A stretch of DNA of 64,000 nt, taken from assembly GCA_947495575.1 (NCBI GenBank), contig CANLZL010000005.1, forward strand, positions 1-64,000, in the 5' to 3' direction. This DNA is from an uncultured Nioella sp. GTDB lineage: Bacteria > Pseudomonadota > Alphaproteobacteria > Rhodobacterales > Rhodobacteraceae. Within the stretch, counting starts at the first letter, position 1; every line of letters starts with the position of its first letter. Below the pieces are notes generated by a model, which saw only the letters and a program-made list of their open reading frames with translations, was not told the DNA's origin and did not search any database. A program made the position numbers and the translations under genes. Shown in pieces: positions 19,489-27,660 of the stretch.

Positions 19489-19881
19489 TTATGGTTGCTT
19501 TTCCATAGACGCGAGGAATTCGGCCTTCATCTGATGGGCCTTCATTGCAGGCAGACTGAGGGCGAAAATGGCCAAAGTCCCCAGCTTGATCAAAATGGCA
19601 GTTGCAAGCGCATCAAGGAACCACGCAAGGATCGGACCTGCAGGCCCCATCGTGGCCGCCAGCAACTCCAGCATCGGCAATGTCCAAAATCCAGTCAGTG
19701 CGTGAAGGCCAAGCGCAATCCAGAACCCTGCACAGAACGGGCACCGCCACTGGTCATAGAGCGTTTGTAAAGGCTGTGGCAGTATTTTGATGAAGCGGGT
19801 GAACCATGTCCCCCAATGGGGGAGATGTTCCCAAATCAAGCCGTGAATCGCGAGACCGATGATGATGATTTCGTAGGTCAT
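19489..19881 (-). CDS. Small membrane protein with CPFC motif
   Basis: 130 residues with about three hydrophobic segments (TYEIIIIGLAIHGLIWEHL, CPFCAGFWIALGLHALTG, WFLDALATAILIKLGTLAIFAL). The WRCPFCAGFW motif resembles DUF1360-type membrane proteins, in which a CxxC begins a helix. It follows the MarR gene on the same strand and shares its upstream motif, so it is probably a MarR target. Confidence 0.65.
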   Translation of the reverse strand: MTYEIIIIGLAIHGLIWEHLPHWGTWFTRFIKILPQPLQTLYDQWRCPFCAGFWIALGLHALTGFWTLPMLELLAATMGPAGPILAWFLDALATAILIKLGTLAIFALSLPAMKAHQMKAEFLASMEKQP

Positions 19882-19900
19882 GTTGAACTTTCCTTATGTT

Positions 19901-19917
19901 TGTTCGTTTAACTAACT
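19901..19917. promoter_or_regulatory. Candidate MarR operator (copy 1)
   Basis: TGTTCGT-N4-CTAACT lies 20 bp upstream of the membrane-protein start at 19881. The same 13 fixed bases recur upstream of the MarR gene at 20342-20358. The halves form an imperfect inverted repeat (WGTTMG), as expected for a dimeric winged-helix repressor. Confidence 0.6.
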
Positions 19918-19959
19918 TCTTTAGGTGCAGCATGCAGCAGAGAGTTTGGTCGGCAGATG

Positions 19960-20328
19960 TCAGAGGGTGTTTGCTGCCGTTTCGTACAGCCCTATTCCGC
20001 GGGCCAAAAGCTCTGACCCTTCGTCGGTCAGAATGATATGCTGCGCGCGTGCGTCCATTTCACATGGGATGCGTTTGATCAGCCCCCGACCTTCCAGCTT
20101 TGAGATCATCGCGCTGGCCGATGCCTTGCTGACCTGTAATGCCGCAACAATGTCATGAAGATGCTGGCCATGATCCCCATCGCCTAAATAGGGCTGGTGG
20201 CTCTGATCATGGACCGCAGACAGGTATTCGAACTCGCTATAACTCAGCCCAATGCGTGGCGCGGCCTCAAGCCAAAGTCGGTTGAGAGTGCGGTGCAGGT
20301 CTTGAAGCTTCTTGGAGTGGGTAGACAT
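19960..20328 (-). CDS. MarR-family transcriptional regulator
   Basis: A 122-residue MarR-type winged helix: LSYSEFEYLSAV, the recognition region LHDIVAALQVSKASASAMISKLEGRGLIKR and the wing MDARAQHIILTDEG. Two candidate operators share one motif, one before this gene and one before the downstream membrane-protein gene, suggesting autoregulation. The ligand is unknown. Confidence 0.87.
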   Translation of the reverse strand: MSTHSKKLQDLHRTLNRLWLEAAPRIGLSYSEFEYLSAVHDQSHQPYLGDGDHGQHLHDIVAALQVSKASASAMISKLEGRGLIKRIPCEMDARAQHIILTDEGSELLARGIGLYETAANTL

Positions 20329-20341
20329 GATCGAATCCTAT

Positions 20342-20358
20342 TGTTCGTCATCCTAACT
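20342..20358. promoter_or_regulatory. Candidate MarR operator (copy 2)
   Basis: TGTTCGT-N4-CTAACT lies 13 bp upstream of the MarR start at 20328, matching the copy at 19901-19917 at every fixed position. Confidence 0.6.
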
Positions 20359-20669
20359 AATTACTATGTATGGGCAGGTCAAGGGGGCCAACAATTACTG
20401 ACGATGTCGCTTGAACCACGCGCCAATCCCCACTATACACCGCCTGTCGCGGTCGGATTTCCGACTCGCGGCCGTTTTGTTATTGGTGCAGATCGATTTG
20501 TCAGGGTTTCTTCGTCCCGACATTCGCGGTCCGCTTCAAAGCAGAATGACAATAGCAAAGACACCCTGACCTCTGGCGGGCGCAACTGATGCGGACCCGG
20601 AAGAAGACCAAGAGCTCTTAGGATGGCATCACATTCGTGGAACAACCACGATCAGATTGGAGAAAAGCG
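20359..20669 (+). promoter_or_regulatory. rplS leader with two hairpins
   Basis: A 311-bp stretch without a gene between the MarR promoter and rplS. At 20448-20470 a strong stem (CGCG-GTCGG, loop ATTT, CCGAC-T-CGCG) is followed by GCCGTTTTGTTATT, which could be an attenuator. At 20635-20651 a perfect 6-bp stem TCGTGG/CCACGA with loop AACAA lies just before the TTGGAGA ribosome site of rplS. Control of L19 synthesis by leader folding is plausible but inferred. Confidence 0.45.
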
Positions 20670-21053
20670 ATGGATCTTATCGCACAGATCGAGGCGGAAC
20701 AAATTGCCGCCCTGGGGAAAGACATCCCCGATTTCAAAGCTGGTGACACCATCCGTGTCGGTTACAAAGTAACCGAAGGCACCCGTACTCGTGTACAGAA
20801 TTACGAAGGCGTCTGCATTGCGCGCAAAAACGGCGACGGCATTGCCGGATCGTTCACCGTTCGCAAAATCGCCTCTGGCGAAGGGGTGGAACGTGTGTTC
20901 CCACTGCATTCGACCAATATCGACAGCATCACTGTAGTGCGCCGTGGCCGCGTTCGTCGCGCCAAGCTGTACTACCTGCGCTCGCGCCGCGGTAAATCCG
21001 CCCGTATCGCAGAAGACACAAACTACAAGCCCAAATCCGGCGCCAACGCGTAA
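20670..21053 (+). CDS. rplS: 50S ribosomal protein L19
   Basis: A large-subunit protein at the subunit interface, 127 residues. It has the family start [31 protein letters not shown] and [14 protein letters not shown]. The start at 20670 follows a GGAGA site; an upstream in-frame ATG at 20637 precedes the leader hairpin. rpmE follows after 14 bp. Confidence 0.97.
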   Translation: MDLIAQIEAEQIAALGKDIPDFKAGDTIRVGYKVTEGTRTRVQNYEGVCIARKNGDGIAGSFTVRKIASGEGVERVFPLHSTNIDSITVVRRGRVRRAKLYYLRSRRGKSARIAEDTNYKPKSGANA

Positions 21054-21067
21054 GAGGAGCGGACATT

Positions 21068-21289
21068 ATGAGAAAAGATCTGCATCCCGAATATCACGTC
21101 ATCAACGTCAAAATGACGAATGGCGACATCGTTCAGATGAAATCCACCTGGGGCGCCGAAGGCGACCAGTTGGCGCTCGACATCGACCCCTCCGCGCACC
21201 CCGCGTGGACCGGCGGCTCGTCGCGTCTGATGGATACCGGTGGCCGTGTATCCAAGTTCAAAAAGAAATACGAAGGCCTCGGCTTCTAA
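21068..21289 (+). CDS. rpmE: 50S ribosomal protein L31
   Basis: 73 residues of bacterial L31, with [18 protein letters not shown], the WG motif and the [26 protein letters not shown]-terminus. There is no Cys at all, so it is the zinc-independent form common in alphaproteobacteria. AAGAGGAG precedes the ATG. A strong terminator follows. Confidence 0.96.
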   Translation: MRKDLHPEYHVINVKMTNGDIVQMKSTWGAEGDQLALDIDPSAHPAWTGGSSRLMDTGGRVSKFKKKYEGLGF

Positions 21290-21314
21290 GCCTTAAAGAC
21301 CTTGTCGATTTCGA

Positions 21315-21340
21315 AACGCCGCCCCAACCCGGGCGGCGTT
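21315..21340 (+). terminator. Rho-independent terminator after rpmE
   Basis: A 10-bp perfect stem AACGCCGCCC/GGGCGGCGTT with a six-base loop is followed by TTTTATT. It ends the rplS-rpmE transcript and lies just before the convergent monooxygenase-like gene. Confidence 0.9.
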
Positions 21341-21344
21341 TTTA

Positions 21345-21689
21345 TTAGGAATGGTGGGTTTGGCTGTCTTTCGGTGCCTGATCCCTGTCATTTAGCCCGT
21401 AGTCGCGCAACACTTGGGCGACCCTCAGACGGTATCCCGCAAACGTACCTGTCCGGCCCGCTGATTGCGCCTTTCGATGCGACGGAAGATTGCGCCAGGC
21501 CTGCACAGAGTCTTCTGATTCAAAAAAGGACAGGGACAGCAACTTTTCGGGGTTGGTCAGGCTTTGGAACCGTTCGACCGACAAGAAGCCTTCGATCCGC
21601 TCCAAGTCAGATTTCAGCGCCGCAGCAATGTCCAGATAGCTATCCATCTGCCCCTCTGCAGGCTCAACTTCAAAGATCACCGCGATCAT
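21345..21689 (-). CDS. Antibiotic biosynthesis monooxygenase-like (ABM) protein
   Basis: About 114 residues of a dimeric alpha/beta-barrel ABM-type protein (MIAVIFEVEPAEG, DIAAALKSDLERIEGFLSVERFQSLTNPEKLLSLSFFESEDSVQAW). Members include cofactor-free monooxygenases and heme-degrading enzymes; the function here is unknown. The start at 21689 overlaps the stop of the upstream NIPSNAP gene by ATGA, so the two are coupled; both have ferredoxin-like barrel folds. Confidence 0.75.
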   Translation of the reverse strand: MIAVIFEVEPAEGQMDSYLDIAAALKSDLERIEGFLSVERFQSLTNPEKLLSLSFFESEDSVQAWRNLPSHRKAQSAGRTGTFAGYRLRVAQVLRDYGLNDRDQAPKDSQTHHS

Positions 21690-22009
21690 TGCTTGGCGCC
21701 ATGTGGTGTAGACACGCAAGTTAGAAAGGTCCGGTCTTCGCGCAGTAGAAACCCCTCTTTTTGAGCAAATTCGTAGTTTTCACGCCCCAAAGGATCGGCC
21801 GACAGCCGGGAACGATAGGCCTCATATTCGGCCAGCGAAGGGATGTTGTAGATACCATAGGCCAATGTGGTCGATCCTTCATGCGGCGCGAAATACCCAA
21901 CGAGATCGGCGCCATTTCGTGGAATAGCCTGCCCCCAGTTACGAGCATATTGGGCAAATTGCGCTTTCTTGGTGGGGTCGATCTGGTAGCGGATTATGCA
22001 AGTGAGCAT
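21686..22009 (-). CDS. NIPSNAP-family protein
   Basis: A 107-residue NIPSNAP-type dimeric barrel protein: MLTCIIRYQIDPTKKAQFAQYARNW, LVGYFAPHEGSTTLAYGIYNIPSLAEYEAYRSRL. The molecular function of the family is poorly defined. It leads a two-gene operon and is divergent from the ArsR gene at 22087, whose likely operators fill the gap. Confidence 0.82.
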   Translation of the reverse strand: MLTCIIRYQIDPTKKAQFAQYARNWGQAIPRNGADLVGYFAPHEGSTTLAYGIYNIPSLAEYEAYRSRLSADPLGRENYEFAQKEGFLLREDRTFLTCVSTPHGAKQ

Positions 22010-22020
22010 GGGAAGTCCTT

Positions 22021-22089
22021 CATAGTTTGGTCATGGCCAAACCATAAAGGATTGATTGGCCGCGATGCTTCGGCCATCATCAAACTATG
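22021..22089. promoter_or_regulatory. Inverted repeats between NIPSNAP and ArsR genes
   Basis: Three nested dyads fill the 77-bp gap: GTTTGG-N6-CCAAAC (22025-22042), TGGCCG-N8-CGGCCA (22057-22076) and a wide pair CATAGTTTG (22021-22029)/CAAACTATG (22081-22089), the last overlapping the ArsR start codon. They are good candidates for autoregulatory ArsR operators controlling both directions. Confidence 0.55.
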
Positions 22090-22785
22090 AAAGATGGACC
22101 TAATATCGCGCCGATTGCTGCGCTGATCGGCGACCCGGCCCGCGCCAATATCCTGACCGCCCTGATGAGCGGCAAGGCCCTGACCGCGACCGAACTGGCC
22201 GGTGAGGCCGGTGTGACCCTGCCCACCGCCAGCACCCATTTATCCAAGCTTGTCACCGGCGGCCTGCTGACAAAACGCCATCAGGGGCGCCACAAGTATT
22301 TTGCCATCGCCACCGACCAGGTCGCTGAAACACTGGAAGTTCTGATGGGGCTGGCGGCAGGCACCGGGCATTTGCGAACACGCACCGGGCCACGCGATCA
22401 GGCGATGAAAACCGCGCGGGTTTGTTATGACCATCTGGCCGGTGACTTGGGCATCCACCTTTATGACAGTTTGATTTCGCGCGACGTGCTACGCGATCAT
22501 GCAGAGTTTCCTGAAATCACCACCACGGGCGGGGACCAACTGGCACGGCTTGGCATTGATCTGGAGGCGCTTACCAAGGCCAAGCGCCCTATTTGCCGGG
22601 CCTGCCTGGATTGGAGCGAGCGGCGCACCCATCTGGCGGGCGGATTGGGCAAGGCCATCCTTGATATAGTGCTCAAGAGCAACTGGGCCAAACGAGACCC
22701 GGACAGCCGAGTCATTCGATTTTCAGATGCCGGAAAAGCCGCGTTTCTGACTGCCTTCCCGATTGAACGCAACAGTTCCGCGTGA
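22087..22785 (+). CDS. ArsR-type winged-helix regulator with C-terminal extension
   Basis: 232 residues: an N-terminal ArsR winged helix (IAALIGDPARANILTALMSGKALTATELAGEAGVTLPTASTHLSKLVTGGLLTKR, wing RHKYFAIA) joined to about 130 extra residues with HLYDSLISRDVLRDH and RPICRACLDWSERRTHLAGGLGKAI. The CRAC pair could bind a metal or cofactor. It probably regulates itself and the divergent NIPSNAP/ABM pair. Confidence 0.83.
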   Translation: MKDGPNIAPIAALIGDPARANILTALMSGKALTATELAGEAGVTLPTASTHLSKLVTGGLLTKRHQGRHKYFAIATDQVAETLEVLMGLAAGTGHLRTRTGPRDQAMKTARVCYDHLAGDLGIHLYDSLISRDVLRDHAEFPEITTTGGDQLARLGIDLEALTKAKRPICRACLDWSERRTHLAGGLGKAILDIVLKSNWAKRDPDSRVIRFSDAGKAAFLTAFPIERNSSA

Positions 22786-22906
22786 ATGTCACCCTGCCAC
22801 CCGTTTGATGCTTAACACCCCGGCACGCACCCTGTATATTGCGGCCAAGCTGATTTGCCCCACGACATGATGGGCATTTCCAATAATATAAGCAAAGGGG
22901 ACAACG

Positions 22907-23716
22907 GTGGCGCATATCATCGTTTTCGGCAATGAAAAGGGCGGATCGGGGAAATCCACCACCGCGATGCATATCGCAACTGCGCTGGCGCGAATGGGTC
23001 ATCGTGTGGGCGGGTTGGACCTGGACCTGCGCCAGCGGACTTTTGGCCGCTATATCGAAAACCGGATGGCGACGATTGAAAAACGCGAGATGGATACCGC
23101 CTCACCCATCTTGATTGATCTGCCTGAGATTGACCCTGGCAGCGTGGCTGAGGGCGAGAATATCTATGACTTGCGTCTCAGCGCGGCGGTCAGCGATCTG
23201 GACGAGCGTTGCGATTTTATCGTCATTGATTGCCCGGGCTCACATACACGCCTTAGCCAGGTCGCGCATTCGCTGGCCGATACGCTGGTCACGCCGATGA
23301 ATGACAGCTTTGTCGATTTCGATTTGCTGGCCAGGATCGACGCGGAAACCTACGAAATTAAGGGGCCAAGCGTCTATTCCGAGATGGTCTGGCACTCACG
23401 CCAATTGCGCGCCAAGGCCGGGTTGAAGCCCATCGATTGGATCGTCGTTCGCAACCGTTTGGGCGCGCAGCAAATGCATAACAAGCGCAAAGTCGGTGAA
23501 GCGCTAACGAACCTGTCTCAGCGAATTGGCTTTCGCGTTGCGCCCGGGTTCAGCGAGCGTGTGATTTTTAGAGAGTTGTTCCCCTTGGGCATGACGCTTC
23601 TGGATCTTCGGGAGCTGGGGGTTGAGCGCATGAACATCTCGAATGTGGCAGCCCGCCAAGAGGTCCGCGACCTATTGAAGATGCTGAACCTGCCAGGCGT
23701 AACTGTCGATTTCTGA
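22907..23716 (+). CDS. mipZ: Division-plane positioning ATPase MipZ
   Basis: A ParA-like ATPase that forms polar gradients by interacting with ParB and inhibits FtsZ away from mid-cell. The 269 residues contain the deviant Walker A GNEKGGSGKSTTAMHIATALA, the switch DLDLRQRTFGRY and the Walker B IVIDCPG. The start is a GTG with AAAGGGGA upstream. It stands alone, flanked downstream by a terminator. Confidence 0.94.
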   Translation: MAHIIVFGNEKGGSGKSTTAMHIATALARMGHRVGGLDLDLRQRTFGRYIENRMATIEKREMDTASPILIDLPEIDPGSVAEGENIYDLRLSAAVSDLDERCDFIVIDCPGSHTRLSQVAHSLADTLVTPMNDSFVDFDLLARIDAETYEIKGPSVYSEMVWHSRQLRAKAGLKPIDWIVVRNRLGAQQMHNKRKVGEALTNLSQRIGFRVAPGFSERVIFRELFPLGMTLLDLRELGVERMNISNVAARQEVRDLLKMLNLPGVTVDF

Positions 23717-23759
23717 CATTCGGCGCAGAAATTTCTAACGCATGCGTCAGAAAACAAAA

Positions 23760-23793
23760 AACGGGCGTCCTGCAAAATCTGCAGCCGCCCGTT
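23760..23793. terminator. Bidirectional terminator between mipZ and pit
   Basis: AACGGGCG/CGCCCGTT forms an 8-bp outer stem around a TGCA/TGCA inner element. An A run precedes it and GTGTTTTTTG follows, so it can end both mipZ (+) and the phosphate transporter (-). Confidence 0.75.
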
Positions 23794-23815
23794 TGTGTTT
23801 TTTGAAACTTTGCGC

Positions 23816-25300
23816 TTACCCAGCAACCATACTGATCAGCCAGAAAATGACACCTGACAGGATGGCGGCGGCGGGCACGGTGATAACCCAAGCGGCGATG
23901 ATGGTCATGAAATGCGACCGGCGGACCAGTTTGCGGCGACGGCGTTCCTCAGATGAATACTGGCGGCGTTCAGGCATCGCGAGGCGCGCCCTGCGAATGC
24001 GCCGCTCGGTATCCCACTCCCGGAAAAATCCGACGCCAAAGACACCACCCACCGCGATATGGGTTGAGCTGACCGGCAGGCCCAGCCAACTGGCCACGAT
24101 CACGGTAATGGCTGCAGACAGTGCGACGCAATAGGCGCGCATCGGGTTCAGCTTGGTGATTTGGCTGCCGACCATGCGGATCAGCTTTGGACCAAAAAGG
24201 AAGAGGCCAAAGGAAATACCAAATGCACCGATGATCATCACCCAAAAAGGGATCGAGATAGACGATGTGAAATCGCCAGAGGCCGAGGCTTGTACGATGG
24301 CAGCCAGCGGTCCGACTGCGTTGGCCACATCATTGGCACCATGGGCAAAAGACAGCAAGGCCGCCGAGACCACAAGCGGGATACCAAATAGCACCTTGAG
24401 TGATTTGTTGCGGTTTTCGAGCCCGATGGATTGCTTACGAATCGTCGGGATCATGATCAGCCAGACGCCAATACCGACGGCGGCCCCGATGGCCAGCGCG
24501 GTCGGCATGTCGATGCGAATGATGCGTTTGAGGCCTTTCAGCGCCAAATAGGCGGCAAATGCGCCGGCCATGATACCCACGAGTACCGGAACCCATTTGC
24601 GCGCCGCTGCAATCTTATCGTCCTGATAGATAATTCGCGCTTTGATTAACCAAAGAAACAGCGCCGCGATCACACCGCCCAGAACAGGCGAAATCACCCA
24701 GCTTGCGGCAATCGCAGACATGGTTGACCAACTGACCGCAGCCAGCCCGGCCGAGGCGATGCCCGCCCCCATCACGCCACCCACAACCGAGTGGGTTGTA
24801 GATACAGGGGCACCAACCCAGGTGGCCAGATTTACCCAAAGCGCTGCAGACAACAGCGCAGCCATCATTGCCCAGATAAATGTCGCTGCATCACCCATGC
24901 TTTCAGGTGCAATAATGCCCTTGGCAATGGTCGACACAACGTCGCCGCCCGCGATCAAAGCGCCCGCACTTTCAAAGATCGCGGCAATGGCAATGGCCCC
25001 GCCCATGGTCAGCGCGTTGGCCCCGACGGCTGGCCCCATGTTATTGGCCACGTCATTGGCACCGATGTTCAGGGCCATGTAGGCCCCGAAACAGGCGGCG
25101 ACGATCACAATCATGCTGTTATTAGCTTGGCCGAGGAACATCGCAGCGCAAAGACCCGCCAACACGATAAAGACCAGCGCAATGCCCGGTCCGATCATTG
25201 GCCGCGACACATAGGCCGTGGCAAGTTCAAGATTTGAATACCGCGCAAGATCGCGGTCCAATGTCTCAAGATGGCGCGGATCGCCCTGCTGATCAGACAT
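23816..25300 (-). CDS. pit: Inorganic phosphate transporter, PiT family
   Basis: A 494-residue low-affinity phosphate:cation symporter of the inner membrane. Both halves carry the PiT signature (GANDVANNMGPAVGANALT and GANDVANAVGPLAAI), with about ten or more membrane helices and a charged cytoplasmic loop near RRYSSEERRRRK. A CCCCCG/CGGGGG hairpin (25311-25333) lies in its leader, between the NUDIX gene and this start. Confidence 0.9.
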   Translation of the reverse strand: MSDQQGDPRHLETLDRDLARYSNLELATAYVSRPMIGPGIALVFIVLAGLCAAMFLGQANNSMIVIVAACFGAYMALNIGANDVANNMGPAVGANALTMGGAIAIAAIFESAGALIAGGDVVSTIAKGIIAPESMGDAATFIWAMMAALLSAALWVNLATWVGAPVSTTHSVVGGVMGAGIASAGLAAVSWSTMSAIAASWVISPVLGGVIAALFLWLIKARIIYQDDKIAAARKWVPVLVGIMAGAFAAYLALKGLKRIIRIDMPTALAIGAAVGIGVWLIMIPTIRKQSIGLENRNKSLKVLFGIPLVVSAALLSFAHGANDVANAVGPLAAIVQASASGDFTSSISIPFWVMIIGAFGISFGLFLFGPKLIRMVGSQITKLNPMRAYCVALSAAITVIVASWLGLPVSSTHIAVGGVFGVGFFREWDTERRIRRARLAMPERRQYSSEERRRRKLVRRSHFMTIIAAWVITVPAAAILSGVIFWLISMVAG

Positions 25301-25393
25301 GACCTATTATCCCCCGTTTTTCGTTACCGGGGGGCGTGTCATCAAACTGTTACAAAAGCAAGCCGGTGCGATGCATTTTAGGGCAACCCTGCG

Positions 25394-25852
25394 TTACATC
25401 TGCCGCAGGATGTCCTTTAGCTCATCCTCTTGAATCATCTCGGCCGCGTCTTCAGGCTTGGCCCATTTGCGGGTGCGCTCATCCGCCTCAGGGAACGTGT
25501 CGACCATATCCTCAACCTCGACCGCGTAGACCAAGGTTTTCACAGGCACGGGCAACCCACTATCCAGTTCCTTGTCGTATGAGAAGGTTCCGATAGGCTC
25601 TGCCGAGGCACGCCCTTTGCGGACGCCCGCCTCTTCCCATGCTTCCTGCATCGCCACTTCGGACGAATTGAGCCCGCGAATTGGCCAGCCCTTTGGAATG
25701 ATCCAACGCCCAGAGCCCCGACTCGTCACCAAGAGCACACGTCGCTTGGCCCCAGAACCGCGATGGCACAGGGCCGCCATTTGAAGTTTTTCAGGACGGT
25801 GCAAAAACGGCGATAAGTAGTCCCCCCAAAAGGAGACGAGACGATCAATCAT
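25394..25852 (-). CDS. NUDIX hydrolase (DIPP-type)
   Basis: A 152-residue NUDIX protein resembling the diphosphoinositol-polyphosphate phosphohydrolase group: IIPKGWPIRGLNSSEVAMQEAWEEAGV. The box keeps the metal-binding EAWEEAG, but the conserved Arg of REUXEE is Gln. Known members hydrolyse nucleoside or inositol diphosphates; the substrate is unknown. It is upstream of pit on the same strand. Confidence 0.83.
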   Translation of the reverse strand: MIDRLVSFWGDYLSPFLHRPEKLQMAALCHRGSGAKRRVLLVTSRGSGRWIIPKGWPIRGLNSSEVAMQEAWEEAGVRKGRASAEPIGTFSYDKELDSGLPVPVKTLVYAVEVEDMVDTFPEADERTRKWAKPEDAAEMIQEDELKDILRQM

Positions 25853-26442
25853 ACTAAAACCTGCTCAAAGGTATAATTTTGTTTAGGCTTCTCAATATAG
25901 GTCATTGGAATCGCAATTACAAATCAGCCCCACCTTGATCAATGGCGTCAGGGTCGATGTGGACAGAGTTTGGGTTACGGATGAACCCCGCCGAAGGGCT
26001 GAAAAACAATAAGCCTCAGCGATCTATCGCTAAGCCTTCGTTCTTAGTGGCGGACCGAGGAACCCTGGAATGAACAGATTTGCTTATTAAAAATCGTTAT
26101 TCTTCAACTCTTGAAGCTAAATGTACGCCACGCATTGTTCGATGGGTCGTTGAATGAATGCCCGAACGCAACTAGGCAACGGTCATGTCGTACACAACAG
26201 ACTGAGGCATCGCCTAAATTCCGTTAACATCTTCGAAGCACTGTCTCAGCCGAACAATAATTCGCGGGCAATCTGTCGCCCACTTAGCCCATCCTGAACA
26301 TGAGCGCGCCACAGCTTCAAATACAATTCCGCAGTGAATATCCTCACGCCCCCATCAAAAGAATGGGCAAAAATGGGCGACTTCTACGCCACCCATGACA
26401 ACACAATGCCGCCGCGACCGTGGCCGAGTATTGCTCCGCCGA
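25853..26442. other. Gene-free stretch holding the left island edge
   Basis: A 590-bp region with no convincing gene. It contains the 15-bp copy of the tRNA-Arg 3' end at 26047-26061. Right of that point the sequence is visibly AT-richer and shows only short broken frames, consistent with decayed mobile DNA. Confidence 0.6.
26047..26061. repeat. Left attachment-site copy (tRNA-Arg 3' end)
   Basis: GTGGCGGACCGAGGA is identical to 38118-38132, which covers the CCA end, discriminator, acceptor 3' strand and first T-arm bases of the intact tRNA-Arg, in the same orientation. This is the standard remnant of integrase-mediated insertion into a tRNA 3' end. A 15-bp match by chance in a window this size is very unlikely. 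Confidence 0.8.
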
Positions 26443-27294
26443 TCACACATCTTTCTGTTTGCTAAGCTCAGTTAGCAAGCGCTTAAGTAGTTTTTCTTCC
26501 AATTCAGCTGCATCGATCTTCATGATCTTTGAGAACTTTCTGGATGACGTTTTGACATAAAATGCCGTTGAACCCATCACCTGTTTTTTGACGATTGCTC
26601 CAGTTGCTTCGATTGCGTTGGCCAAAATGTAGATCAAGAGGTGTTTACCTAGCGTACGACGGCGGTCCAAGCTGGACATACCTGCCCATTTAGCCCGTAC
26701 TTGAGAGGTATTCATGTCTGAAAACCTCTCCAGATTGGAACGGCCAGTTCGGTCGATGAAATCTGCATAGTCGTCGACTATTATCCACCCCCCTAGAAGG
26801 ACTTTGTCAAAATACAGGGCAAAGTCGCGGTCGATATTTCCATCGGCATCTATGGATAAAATATCGGCCATGACATCTTCGCCGAAATCCCCGTGTACTT
26901 CGTCCGTTCTGCCTGGGTGAACGTCGGTGATACCTTCGACACCGTAGGCTTTCATGTGGTTCTTGAACACTTCGGTGTTGGCTTCGCGGCAGCCGTCCGG
27001 CAGATCGGTCATCGAGTATTTGTGTGGTCCAACCCGGACTTGTTCGAATTGATCTATGACGTGAACTTTGTCACTGCGCCCTGAATGCGCGACGCCCAAG
27101 GCAAATGCGATGGAACTTGGGCCTTGGCCTACACCGATATCGATTATGGGCCCGCGGCATTGCTCCAAAGACAGCTTGTACATTTTACGATAGATGCTTG
27201 CTGCCAACATCCCATTTGTTGTTTCTTTCAGCTTAATAAAGAACTCTCCGCCGGCACTGCCCATCAGGTCTGCTTTTTGTGGCATTTTTGTCAT
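26443..27294 (-). CDS. Class I SAM-dependent methyltransferase (Methyltransf_24-like)
   Basis: About 283 residues. The SAM motif I is IIDIGVGQG (50-58), with an acidic IDQFEQ following; IDADGNIDRDFALYF (from 148) and GGWIIVDDYADF (from 168) match the Methyltransf_24 plan, whose members often methylate sugars or glycan intermediates. The acceptor here cannot be read. I chose the ATG at 27294; a much earlier ATG at 27567 would add Cys-rich residues with no similarity to the fold. It is divergent from the HTH-kinase gene inside the island. Confidence 0.72.
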   Translation of the reverse strand: MTKMPQKADLMGSAGGEFFIKLKETTNGMLAASIYRKMYKLSLEQCRGPIIDIGVGQGPSSIAFALGVAHSGRSDKVHVIDQFEQVRVGPHKYSMTDLPDGCREANTEVFKNHMKAYGVEGITDVHPGRTDEVHGDFGEDVMADILSIDADGNIDRDFALYFDKVLLGGWIIVDDYADFIDRTGRSNLERFSDMNTSQVRAKWAGMSSLDRRRTLGKHLLIYILANAIEATGAIVKKQVMGSTAFYVKTSSRKFSKIMKIDAAELEEKLLKRLLTELSKQKDV

Positions 27295-27660
27295 TTTGAG
27301 TTCCAGTCTGAGTACGGCTAACGTTTGACCGCGGGTTAACTGATTGATTGATAAAGCACTTGTACCCAAATTTTGGACAAAATCCGAGTGTTTTCGGCAA
27401 CGAGATGGATCAGCGGCCAATTCGCGCCGCTCCTTTTGTTCACATTGTTTAGCGTTGCGCACCTCCAGACAAACATTGGTTCTGTGACAAAGGCAGGTGG
27501 GCTGGCCGTAACGCCTCTGCTTCCGAAGCCGTGCTGCCTTATTGGCTCTTACGACAGGAAAAGGCACATGTTGAGGAACCAGTTTTCGTGACGATTGACC
27601 CGGTTTCTTTACTCGTCTTAGACTAGCCAGTGACCGTCAACGGTTCGGCAAGGGGCTGGC

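Noticed and set aside
26210-26440. A short minus-strand stretch reading LYLKLWRAHVQDGLSGRQIA, possibly an HTH fragment
   Set aside because: Too short and without a start or matching flanks; could not be tied to any family.
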